From: Methylomonas sp.
GTDB lineage: Bacteria > Pseudomonadota > Gammaproteobacteria > Methylococcales > Methylomonadaceae
DNA: 12,037 nucleotides
Reading direction: 5' to 3'
Assembly (NCBI GenBank): GCA_026990815.1
Contig: JALXCS010000326.1
Coordinates: 1 to 12,037 of the forward strand
The first letter of the stretch is position 1; each line of letters opens with the position of its first letter. Positions 6,257 to 12,037 of the stretch are shown here, one piece after another. Under the pieces are notes generated by a model, which worked only from the letters and a program-made list of their open reading frames with translations, did not search any database and was not told the DNA's origin. Both the position numbers and the translations under genes were made by a program.

Positions 6257-7405
6257 TTGACCGAATTCTTTATAGGACTTATGTCCGGCACCAGTATGGA
6301 TGGCATTGATGCCAGCCTGGTTGACTTCAGTGAAAAAAAACCTAACTTGGTCACCTCTTATTATGAGCCGTTTCCAGAATCTATAGTTTCGAAGATTCGC
6401 AAACTCTCAAACCCTGCCAATTTAATTTCTTTAGAGCAACTTGGTCAACTGGATAACCAACTGGGTCATTTATACGCTCAAGCCGTTTCATCCTTATTAA
6501 AAAAGACTTCTTTCACTACCCAGGATATCCTGGCTATAGGCTGTCATGGCCAAACAATACACCATGCGCCAGCCTTAAACCATCCTTTTTCCCTACAAAT
6601 TGGCGACCCTAATCTTATTGCAGAAAAAACTGGCATTACAACAATAACTGATTTTAGACGCAGGGATATTGCCCTCGGAGGCCAAGGCGCTCCATTAGTT
6701 CCAGCCTTCCATAAAGAGTTTTTTTCTGAACCATCGGAAAACCGCATAATTTTGAATATCGGCGGCATTGCCAATATCACACTACTGCCCAAAACCCAAA
6801 ATGAAAAAGTTAGTGGCTTTGATACCGGCCCGGGAAATACTTTAATGGACTATTGGATACAAACCTGTCTCAACAATCCTTTTGATGAAGATGGAAACTG
6901 GGCTGATTCTGGCATCTGCCAGGATGACCTGCTGGAAACAATGCTTAATGATCCTTATTTCCTGACCCCCCCACCAAAAAGTACCGGCAAAGAGTATTTT
7001 TCTTCTGAATGGCTAACTAACAAAATTGCTGGAAAACAATATTTACCTGAAGATATTCAGGCCACTCTATGTCACTTAACAGTACGATCAATAAGTGAAG
7101 CTATCCAAAAATCTCCAATAACGCCTGATCGCTTGTTAGTGTGTGGCGGAGGCATTCATAACCAATTACTTATAAAATTACTCAGCAATGAATTACCATG
7201 CCCAGTCAACTCAACGCAGTGTTTTGGCCTCGACCCCGCTCAAGTTGAAGCTGTTGCATTTGCATGGTTAGCCAGACAAACCTTTAAGGGCTTGCCCGGC
7301 AACATAACTGATGTTACAGGTGCCAGCAGACCCGTAATTCTTGGAGGCATCTACCCTGGAAAGGATGATTCCTTTCTGAACAAATTGAAAAAAAATCTAG
7401 ACTGA
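6257..7405 (+). CDS. anmK: Anhydro-N-acetylmuramic acid kinase
   Basis: AnmK hydrolyses and phosphorylates 1,6-anhydro-MurNAc to MurNAc-6-phosphate in the cytoplasm, a peptidoglycan recycling step. Family signatures run the full length: G-L-M-S-G-T-S-M-D-G-I-D (7-18), G-C-H-G-Q-T-I-H-H (95-103), T-D-F-R-R-R-D-I-A-L-G-G-Q-G-A-P (131-146), N-I-G-G-I-A-N-I-T (167-175), G-F-D-T-G-P-G-N-T (187-195) and a C-terminal C-G-G-G-I-H-N. It is 382 aa, close to the family norm. Initiation is at TTG (6257): it is the only start codon between an in-frame TAA (6239-6241) and the conserved N-terminus. No good Shine-Dalgarno precedes it, the nearest purine run (GGAAGG, 6227-6232) being too distant. Its last 9 bases overlap the end of convergent erpA. 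Confidence 0.96.
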   Translation: MTEFFIGLMSGTSMDGIDASLVDFSEKKPNLVTSYYEPFPESIVSKIRKLSNPANLISLEQLGQLDNQLGHLYAQAVSSLLKKTSFTTQDILAIGCHGQTIHHAPALNHPFSLQIGDPNLIAEKTGITTITDFRRRDIALGGQGAPLVPAFHKEFFSEPSENRIILNIGGIANITLLPKTQNEKVSGFDTGPGNTLMDYWIQTCLNNPFDEDGNWADSGICQDDLLETMLNDPYFLTPPPKSTGKEYFSSEWLTNKIAGKQYLPEDIQATLCHLTVRSISEAIQKSPITPDRLLVCGGGIHNQLLIKLLSNELPCPVNSTQCFGLDPAQVEAVAFAWLARQTFKGLPGNITDVTGASRPVILGGIYPGKDDSFLNKLKKNLD

Positions 7406-7729
7406 AAAAGAAGAGCCACATCCACATGTCGTAGAGGCATTTGGGTTTCGTATCACGAATTGGGCACCAGAAACATCTTCTTTATAATCAATTTCAGCAC
7501 CTGTTAAATATTGAATGCTCATGGCATCAACCAATACTGTAACTCCTCCATTTTCGATGGTCGTATCATCTTCGTTAACTTCTTCATCAAATGTAAAACC
7601 ATATTGAAAGCCTGAACAACCACCCCCAGAGATATACACCCTGAGCTTCAAATTTTCATTGCCTTCTTCGGCAATCAATTCGCCAACTTTTTTTGCCGCG
7701 CTATCTGTAAAAATAATGGGTTCGCTCAT
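7397..7729 (-). CDS. erpA: A-type iron-sulfur cluster insertion protein ErpA
   Basis: This is an A-type carrier that delivers Fe-S clusters to apoproteins such as IspG. It has 110 aa with the three conserved cysteines: Cys38 in G-G-G-C-S-G-F-Q-Y, and Cys102 and Cys104 in T-C-G-C-G-S-S-F-S. The early segment (F-T-D-S-A-A-K-K-V) and the late R-N-P-N-A fit ErpA better than IscA or SufA. No strong Shine-Dalgarno is visible before the ATG (7729). It lies 63 bp downstream of argC on the same strand, with a hairpin between them, and its stop lies inside the end of anmK. Confidence 0.94.
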   Translation of the reverse strand: MSEPIIFTDSAAKKVGELIAEEGNENLKLRVYISGGGCSGFQYGFTFDEEVNEDDTTIENGGVTVLVDAMSIQYLTGAEIDYKEDVSGAQFVIRNPNASTTCGCGSSFSV

Positions 7730-7756
7730 AATATTAAAATAATGTAAATCACAACT

Positions 7757-7792
7757 TCTTGATTATGACAAAACCAAGTATTTTAATCAAGA
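7757..7792 (-). terminator. Hairpin between argC and erpA
   Basis: A perfect 9-bp inverted repeat, TCTTGATTA at 7757-7765 and its complement at 7784-7792, encloses an 18-nt loop and begins directly after the argC stop. On the minus strand no U-run follows, only AAGTTGTGATTT, so intrinsic termination would be weak. It could separate argC and erpA messages, protect the argC 3' end, or be an operator for erpA. Confidence 0.35.
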
Positions 7793-8827
7793 TTAAGGAT
7801 ATAAAGGCACGATTTCCAATGCTGTTTTTTCATCTAGGCTAAACATCAAATTCATATTTTGTACTGCCTGGCCAGCCGCTCCTTTAACCAGATTGTCAAT
7901 AACTGACAAAACCACGACCGTATTGCTATCTTGCGGTTGATGAATGGCAATTTGGCAACGGTTGCTGCCTCGCACATTACGCGTATCAGGATGTGAGTCT
8001 TGCGGCAAAACATCAACAAATGATTCATCAGCATAACGGCGCTCAAAAACCGCTTGAAGCTCATCACATTCCCCTTTAATTTTCGAATACAAGCTTGCAT
8101 GTATGCCACGAATCATTGGCGTCAAATGCGGCACAAAAGTCAAATGAACACCACGCCCTGTGGCCTGTTCCAACCCTTGCGAAATTTCAGGCAAATGCCT
8201 GTGTCCGACAACTGAATAGGCTCTAAAACTTTCCCCGGTTTCACTCATTAGAGTGCCAATTTGGGCTTTCCGGCCAGCACCACTAACCCCCGATTTAACA
8301 TCAGCTATTAAACTTCCCAAATCGACCAGCCCTTTCTCAACAAGCGGCAAAAAACCTAACTGTACCGCGGTTGGATAACACCCCGGGCATGCAATTAAAC
8401 TGGCTTCTTTAATTTTTTGTCGATTCACTTCAGGCAAGCCATAAACCGCATTGGCAATCAACTCTGGGCTCGCATGTTTTTGGCCATACCATTTCTCCCA
8501 AACTGCAACATCCTTGATTCTAAAATCTGCTGACAAATCAATAACCTTGACGCCTTTTTCCAACAACTCTCTGACCATTAACATCGCGGTACCATTTGGC
8601 GTAGCAAAAAATACCACATCACATGAGGCAAGCTGACCTATTTCCGGTTCAGAAAATTGCAAATCTAACAATCCGATGAAATTGGGATAGACAGAATCAA
8701 TCCTTTGCCCTGCATCTGAACGCGATGTAACAACACAAATCTCAACTTGAGGATGATTGACCAGAATCCGTAACAACTCAACTCCGGTATATCCAGTTCC
8801 TCCAACAATGGCTACTTTTATTTTCAT
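7793..8827 (-). CDS. argC: N-acetyl-gamma-glutamyl-phosphate reductase
   Basis: ArgC makes N-acetylglutamate semialdehyde with NADPH, the third step of arginine biosynthesis. The 344 aa begin with the nucleotide-binding G-G-T-G-Y-T-G-V-E-L-L (9-19). F-F-A-T-P-N-G-T follows at 73-80, then the active-site cysteine Cys150 in A-C-P-G-C-Y-P-T. G-H-R-H-L-P-E-I supplies the conserved histidine. Length and start (M-K-I-K-V-A-I-V-G-G) are typical. AAGG lies about 12 bases upstream of the ATG. The upstream gap has a small hairpin (GTTAG 8893-8897 / CTAAC 8902-8906) but no convincing ARG box. The gene is divergent from the porin gene. Confidence 0.97.
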   Translation of the reverse strand: MKIKVAIVGGTGYTGVELLRILVNHPQVEICVVTSRSDAGQRIDSVYPNFIGLLDLQFSEPEIGQLASCDVVFFATPNGTAMLMVRELLEKGVKVIDLSADFRIKDVAVWEKWYGQKHASPELIANAVYGLPEVNRQKIKEASLIACPGCYPTAVQLGFLPLVEKGLVDLGSLIADVKSGVSGAGRKAQIGTLMSETGESFRAYSVVGHRHLPEISQGLEQATGRGVHLTFVPHLTPMIRGIHASLYSKIKGECDELQAVFERRYADESFVDVLPQDSHPDTRNVRGSNRCQIAIHQPQDSNTVVVLSVIDNLVKGAAGQAVQNMNLMFSLDEKTALEIVPLYP

Positions 8828-8998
8828 TTAATTGCTTACCTTTTCTTCAGAATGCCCAAGCTTTGTCTAGTTTTCATTCTGTTCATTCAGCCGTTAGCTG
8901 ACTAACAGTTTACGTTCCAATACCATTGTTTTGATTAATACATCACCCGATTTCTCCAAGCCTAAAAAATAGAGAGCAATAAAAATACTAAACTATAA

Positions 8999-9027
8999 TT
9001 GATAATGATTCGCATTACTGATACTAT
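8999..9027 (+). promoter_or_regulatory. Sigma70-like promoter of the porin gene
   Basis: TTGATA (8999-9004, five of six) and TACTAT (9022-9027, four of six) are separated by 17 bp. The start would fall near 9034, giving a short leader to the ATG at 9060, with GGAG at 9049-9052 as ribosome-binding site. A perfect TATAAT at 8994-8999 just upstream lacks a matching -35. The spacer is filled by the Fur-like box. Confidence 0.6.
9001..9019 (+). promoter_or_regulatory. Fur box (iron repressor operator)
   Basis: By eye, 9001-9019 matches the classic 19-bp Fur consensus at 14 positions, including the intact left part GATAATGAT and CATTA in the right half. In the 7-1-7 view, TGATAAT at 9000-9006 is perfect and the opposite heptamer ATTCGCA matches five of seven. 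It begins inside the -35 and ends just before the -10 of the porin promoter, the position expected for iron-dependent repression. Confidence 0.65.
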
Positions 9028-9059
9028 ACTCACATTTTTAACCTTTGTGGAGTAAATAA

Positions 9060-10352
9060 ATGCCATTCACAAAACATACATTATTGTCTATTGCAGTTAC
9101 GACAATTGTCGGTACCCGATCCCCTATTGCTCACGCTATAACAGCGGATCAATTAGCTAAACAGTTTGAAGCTTACAAAGCTCAACAAGCTAAAGAGCTT
9201 GCAGCTATTCGCACCGAAAATGCGCAATTAAAGGAAGAAAATGCCTCATTAAAAAAACAATTTGAAGAAACTCAACAACAGGTTTCAAACAATGCTCAAG
9301 CTGTTGATACCGTAGCAGAAAACCTTGAATCAGGAAGTGGCAAGTCAGGATGGTGGGAAAAAACTACGATTGGCGGTTATGGGGAACTGCACTACAACAA
9401 TCATTTGACTGAAAGCGATCCTCGCCAACGCAAAAATGAAATTGATTTTCACCGGTTCGTATTATTTTTTGGACACCAATTTACCGACAAATTACGTTTT
9501 TTCTCGGAATTGGAAGTTGAACATGCTGTTGTTGCAGGTGATACCGATGGTGAGGTTGAATTAGAACAAGCATATCTAGAATATGATTTTGCTGACTGGG
9601 TATCTACAAAAGCCGGTTTATTTCTAATGCCCGTGGGCATCCTCAATGAAACGCATGAACCCAATACTTTTTATGGCGTAGAACGAAATCAGGTAGAAAC
9701 TAAAATCATCCCAACCACCTGGCGGGAAGGAGGGGTTGTTGCCAGCGTTCATTTTGAAAATGGCATAAGTGCCGACCTAGCCTTGACCAGTGGTCTTAAG
9801 CTGGACGATGGTTTTTCAATACGAAGTGGCCGAGGCGGATTAAGCAAAGAAGATGCCTCTGATCCAATCATCGCCGCCCGAGTTAAATATACCGGCATTC
9901 CAGGGTTGGAACTGGCTTCGACCATTCTCCACCAAACTGATATGGAACAAAGCGAAACCGGCATACCCATTGGTGGCGGTACACTTTATGAGGCCCATGT
10001 TATTTACAGTCATAGCATAGGACCGGGTACATTTTCGGGCCGCGCTTTGCTTGCCTTATGGGATTTAGAAATTAACAACCCAGCCGCACATGATGCTGAA
10101 AATCAATACGGCTGGTATATTGAACCTAGTTACCGGATTCCAACTACAATGGGTGACATAGGAGTTTACGGGCGCTTTGAACAATTGGAATATTTTAAAA
10201 ATTCACTCAAAAAATCCAATATCTGGTCCACTGGCGTCAACTGGTGGCTGCACAAAAATGTTGTTTTGAAAGGTACTTATTTTTACGAAGACAAACGTGA
10301 TGGCTCTGCAAACGTCAGAGGATTTGACCTTGGCATAGGCTATCAGTTTTAA
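9060..10352 (+). CDS. Porin with coiled-coil N-terminus, OprO/OprP-like
   Basis: This is a 430-residue outer-membrane protein. The signal peptide runs to about residue 26 (S-P-I-A-H-A, then I-T-A-D-Q). Residues 30-85 form a coiled coil rich in Gln, Lys and Glu (Q-A-K-E-L-A-A-I-R then Q-L-K-E-E-N-A-S-L-K-K), as in trimeric porins. The rest is a beta-barrel: G-G-Y-G-E-L-H-Y at its start, alternating aromatic strands, and a terminal phenylalanine (G-I-G-Y-Q-F) for BAM recognition. The family resembles phosphate-selective porins O/P, but the segment N-E-T-H-E-P-N-T-F-Y-G-V-E-R is typical of a subgroup of unknown substrate, so phosphate specificity should not be assumed. GGAG at 9049-9052 supports the start. 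The Fur box implies expression in iron shortage, and the two redox-type genes downstream support a role in iron handling. Confidence 0.85.
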   Translation: MPFTKHTLLSIAVTTIVGTRSPIAHAITADQLAKQFEAYKAQQAKELAAIRTENAQLKEENASLKKQFEETQQQVSNNAQAVDTVAENLESGSGKSGWWEKTTIGGYGELHYNNHLTESDPRQRKNEIDFHRFVLFFGHQFTDKLRFFSELEVEHAVVAGDTDGEVELEQAYLEYDFADWVSTKAGLFLMPVGILNETHEPNTFYGVERNQVETKIIPTTWREGGVVASVHFENGISADLALTSGLKLDDGFSIRSGRGGLSKEDASDPIIAARVKYTGIPGLELASTILHQTDMEQSETGIPIGGGTLYEAHVIYSHSIGPGTFSGRALLALWDLEINNPAAHDAENQYGWYIEPSYRIPTTMGDIGVYGRFEQLEYFKNSLKKSNIWSTGVNWWLHKNVVLKGTYFYEDKRDGSANVRGFDLGIGYQF

Positions 10353-10353
10353 T

Positions 10354-10376
10354 GCATTTACACTTACAGTAAATGC
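10354..10376 (+). terminator. Stem-loop after the porin gene, possible partial terminator
   Basis: GCATTTAC at 10354-10361 pairs perfectly with GTAAATGC at 10369-10376 across a 7-nt loop, one base after the porin stop. No immediate T-run follows; the first T-rich stretch is at about 10391-10397. It may attenuate or process the message so that the abundant porin is made in excess over the two downstream proteins. Confidence 0.4.
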
Positions 10377-10427
10377 CCCTTATAAGCGGTTGTTTTTGAA
10401 CGAATGATCCATATCTAAGGATATATT

Positions 10428-10433
10428 TATAAT
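10428..10433 (+). promoter_or_regulatory. Isolated -10 element (TATAAT) before the FMN-binding gene
   Basis: A perfect TATAAT lies 24 bp before the ATG at 10458. The hexamer 17 bp upstream (TGATCC, 10405-10410) is a poor -35, and TTGAAC at 10396-10401 is 26 bp away, too far. A second, weaker or activator-dependent promoter is possible; expression from the Fur-controlled promoter alone is equally likely. Confidence 0.25.
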
Positions 10434-10457
10434 TGAAGTTAGATTAGACTAAAAATA

Positions 10458-10964
10458 ATGCTAAAACCATTCCTGCTATTTCTTATTTTTATAGCTTCCT
10501 CTGCAGCTTTTAGTGAACAATATCAAAGTCAAGATGATTTCCTAAAGGAAGCTTTTTCTAGAGAACCCCCAAAACCAAAAATTCTGTGGATCAAAAAAAA
10601 CCTGAAAAAACAGGTCGAAAAAATATTACAACACAGACCTGGTTTTTTAAGAACTCGATACTGGCAAAAAGATTTGCTCTCTGTCTGGATTCTCGAAGAA
10701 ATCGGCAAAACCCAACCGATCACTGTAGGCGTTGTTATTGAAAATAACAAAATAAAAAAAATTAGAGTCCTGGCCTTTCGTGAAAGCCGGGGCTGGGAAG
10801 TAAAATATGATTTTTTTACTAATCAATTTACTAATGCTGGGCTAACTTCTGATTTAAAATTAAATCAATCAATAGACGGGGTTTCCGGCGCCACACTATC
10901 AGTCCATGCGCTTAATAAAATCGCTCGCCTTGCCCTATTTTTTAATCAGCAAATTCAAAAATGA
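10458..10964 (+). CDS. Secreted FMN-binding domain protein, likely covalently flavinylated
   Basis: This is a 168-residue exported protein. The hydrophobic signal peptide ends near A-A-F-S (residue 19); there is no lipobox cysteine, so it should be soluble in the periplasm. Residues about 75-165 match the small FMN_bind fold. The key motif is D-G-V-S-G-A-T-L-S (140-148), the pattern recognised by the flavin transferase ApbE, with Thr146 as the expected FMN attachment site. No ApbE gene is in the window. The N-terminal part is basic and lacks a known domain. No clear Shine-Dalgarno precedes the ATG. The last four bases (ATGA) are shared with the PepSY-type gene, so the two are translationally coupled and probably act together in passing electrons outside the cytoplasm. 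Confidence 0.83.
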   Translation: MLKPFLLFLIFIASSAAFSEQYQSQDDFLKEAFSREPPKPKILWIKKNLKKQVEKILQHRPGFLRTRYWQKDLLSVWILEEIGKTQPITVGVVIENNKIKKIRVLAFRESRGWEVKYDFFTNQFTNAGLTSDLKLNQSIDGVSGATLSVHALNKIARLALFFNQQIQK

Positions 10965-11713
10965 AAAACACCAGAAAATCACTCTGGCGTTTGCTGTTTA
11001 AATTCCATCGTTACACGGGTCTTTGTGTCGCCATCATTATCATCATGCTCGCTATTACTGGCATCCTGTTAAATCATACTGAGAATTTAAAACTGGACAG
11101 CCACTACGTGAATTCCAGTGCTATCCTTGATTGGTATGGCATCAAACCCGGAGAAATGCAAAGCACATATAAAACCAATAAACAATGGGTAATTCAAATT
11201 GCTGAACAAATTTTTCTCGAACAACAACCAGTATTAAAAAAAAATCAACCTTTACTTGGTGCCGTGGCAACAGATTCTTTTTATTTGTTGGGGTTTCCAA
11301 ACTCCCTGGTTTTGCTTTCCTATGAAGGCGACATTATTGAACAGATTCAAAAACCAATTTCAAAAATTGCAATTTCCGGCGACCAAGCCATATTTATTGA
11401 ATCAGAAAAGCTAACCTTATTCTCTGATGACGGATTGCTGAGCTGGCAACAGACCCAACGAACTGATATAAACTGGTCAAAACCGGCAAAATTACCAGAA
11501 CGAATAAAGCTGAAAGTCAGAAAATTATCCTTGAATAGAATAATTCCTTATGAACGACTGATACTGGACATCCACAGTGGCCGTTTTTTCGGCTCTTATG
11601 GCACTGTCATTATTGATATTGCAGGAATACTGTTTATCCTGTTGGCTTTTAGCGGTTGCTGGATCTGGCTAAGACATATACTTCGCCATCACAAACATCG
11701 CAAAATGCAATAA
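10961..11713 (+). CDS. PepSY-associated TM helix membrane protein
   Basis: This is a 250-residue inner-membrane protein of the PepSY_TM type. A cytoplasmic basic start (K-N-T-R-K-S-L-W-R) leads to F-H-R-Y-T-G-L (15-21), the usual H-R-x-x-G-L signature, and helix 1 at about 21-37. A periplasmic domain of about 175 residues follows. D-I-H-S-G-R-F-F-G-S-Y-G (203-214) then precedes helix 2 at about 214-237, and a His/Arg/Lys-rich tail ends the protein. The repeated histidines next to the helices (16, 39, 205) resemble positions thought to bind heme or pass electrons in this family. It is shorter than four-helix PiuB-like reductases. Overlap with the FMN gene and the Fur-type promoter upstream suggest the membrane electron donor of a flavin-based ferric reductase; this is inference. 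Confidence 0.8.
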   Translation: MKNTRKSLWRLLFKFHRYTGLCVAIIIIMLAITGILLNHTENLKLDSHYVNSSAILDWYGIKPGEMQSTYKTNKQWVIQIAEQIFLEQQPVLKKNQPLLGAVATDSFYLLGFPNSLVLLSYEGDIIEQIQKPISKIAISGDQAIFIESEKLTLFSDDGLLSWQQTQRTDINWSKPAKLPERIKLKVRKLSLNRIIPYERLILDIHSGRFFGSYGTVIIDIAGILFILLAFSGCWIWLRHILRHHKHRKMQ

Positions 11714-11750
11714 AAAAAGCTTTAGGTAACCACACCCAAAGCCTTATATT
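11712..11750. terminator. Bidirectional rho-independent terminator
   Basis: GCTTTAGGT at 11719-11727 pairs with ACCCAAAGC at 11734-11742 with one mismatch and a 6-nt loop. On the minus strand the stem is followed by seven T (complement of 11712-11718), a canonical terminator for the truncated outer-membrane gene to the right. On the plus strand CTTATATTGT follows, giving a weaker terminator for the PepSY-type gene, whose stop codon adjoins the stem. Confidence 0.7.
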
Positions 11751-11770
11751 GTAATGTTTAATTAAACAAC

Positions 11771-11901
11771 CTAAAACAAATAGCCAACACCTAAAATATA
11801 CCGATAATCAGCTTGCTCGGCTCCCGCAGCAGGCTTGTTTTTATAGTCATAACAAATTGCGCCAATAAATCAAAACCTTCGTAGACTGGAATTCTGAAGC
11901 C
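11771..11901 (-). pseudogene. C-terminal remnant of an outer-membrane beta-barrel protein, frameshifted and cut by an IS
   Basis: Read on the minus strand, one frame gives G-F-R-I-P-V-Y-E-G-F-D-L-L-A-Q-F-V down to about 11851. A second frame continues Y-D-Y-K-N-K-P-A-A-G-A-E and ends Y-I-L-G-V-G-Y-L-F before TAG (11771-11773). Joined, they form a plausible last pair of barrel strands with a terminal Phe. The join needs one inserted base near 11850 (GTT-ATGAC where GTT-TATGAC is expected), so a one-base deletion is likely. Composition and the Y-D-Y-x-N-K-P-A-A-G motif recall DUF481/YdiY-type outer-membrane proteins, but that family call is uncertain. Everything upstream is replaced by the IS end, so about 43 codons survive. 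The terminator at 11712-11742 still serves this strand. Confidence 0.65.
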
Positions 11902-11917
11902 TGTGTGGGTTATTAGA

Positions 11918-11960
11918 CGACAATTACCCTGTCCGGTCGGCGACAATTATCTTGACCGGT
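11918..11960 (+). repeat. Two direct terminal repeats of the IS21-type end
   Basis: Copies at 11918-11937 and 11941-11960 have a period of 23 bp. They differ only at positions 10, 12 and 15 of the unit. In IS21-like elements such repeats are transposase (IstA) binding sites. Confidence 0.75.
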
Positions 11961-12008
11961 TGAGTGAAATACCAGATAAACGAACTTTTTCCCAAAAAGG
12001 AGGTTCAT

Positions 12009-12037
12009 TTGTCTGGTTTACACATCACTCAAAAACA
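12009..12037 (+). CDS. istA: IS21 family transposase IstA, N-terminal fragment (runs off the window)
   Basis: A TTG at 12009 lies 5 bases after a perfect AAGGAGG (11997-12003). The frame reads M-S-G-L-H-I-T-Q-K before the window ends. IstA proteins commonly open with M-x-G-x-x-I-T-x-x-Q followed by a Y-M motif, so this fits the start of the large transposase subunit. The nearby terminal repeats agree. Only nine complete codons are visible, so the call depends on context. Confidence 0.65.

Larger units (their letters stand above)
11902..12037 (+). mobile_element. Left end of an IS21-family insertion sequence (continues beyond the window)
   Basis: The element probably starts at a TG around 11902 (exact base uncertain by a few positions). 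Two direct repeats of 20 bp at 11918-11937 and 11941-11960 share 17 positions (CGACAATTA ... CCGGT), matching the multiple terminal repeats typical of IS21-family ends. A perfect Shine-Dalgarno and the start of an istA-like gene follow. The other end and any target duplication lie outside the window. Confidence 0.7.

Noticed and set aside
6172..6354. 60-codon minus-strand ORF spanning the anmK start
   Set aside because: It overlaps the conserved AnmK N-terminus in antisense and has no supporting motif.
8872..8890. Repeated CATTC units upstream of argC considered as an ARG box
   Set aside because: The units are direct, not inverted, and do not fit the ArgR palindrome.
10396..10433. TTGAAC plus TATAAT as a promoter for the FMN-binding gene
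   Set aside because: The spacer is 26 bp, outside the working range of sigma70; only the -10 was listed, at low confidence.
1..12037. CRISPR arrays, defence systems, phage genes
   Set aside because: No regularly spaced repeats, no cas, toxin-antitoxin or phage-like protein frames were seen; the only mobile DNA is the IS21-type end.

Overview
The window looks like a chromosomal segment of a moderately AT-rich gammaproteobacterium. The order tyrS / M23 endopeptidase / anmK / erpA / argC is, from memory, a gammaproteobacterial neighbourhood also seen in Pseudomonas. The VPLPPA-type PEP-CTERM sorting tail at the left is common in methanotrophs of the Methylococcales, so a Methylobacter-like organism is my best guess. 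That assignment is inference, not proof.

Layout. Positions 1-453 hold no convincing gene but carry a strong sigma70-like promoter (210-238) far upstream of a secreted PEP-CTERM protein (454-1275, +). An inverted repeat separates it from convergent folD (-). folD is divergent from def (peptide deformylase, +). Right after def lies a small CPXCG cysteine-rich ORF that has no ATG/GTG/TTG start and an in-frame TAA just upstream. A tRNA-Arg(CCU) and tyrS follow on the minus strand. A 320-bp divergent gap leads to a MepM-like M23 peptidase (+) and anmK (+, TTG start), both cell-wall metabolism genes. anmK overlaps the 3' end of convergent erpA, which lies downstream of argC (both -).

The right third is the most interesting part. 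A promoter with a Fur box lying between its -35 and -10 elements (8999-9027) precedes three plus-strand genes: an OprO/P-like porin with a coiled-coil N-terminus, a secreted FMN-binding protein with a covalent-flavinylation motif (D-G-V-S-G-A-T-L-S), and a two-helix PepSY-type membrane protein whose start overlaps the FMN gene by ATGA. Together they look like an iron-repressed extracytosolic flavin electron-transfer module, possibly for ferric iron reduction and uptake.

The window ends in a damaged locus. The C-terminal tail of an outer-membrane beta-barrel gene (minus strand, one frameshift) is cut off by the left end of an IS21-family element. That end carries two 20-bp direct repeats, a perfect Shine-Dalgarno, and the first codons of an istA-like transposase, and it continues out of the window.
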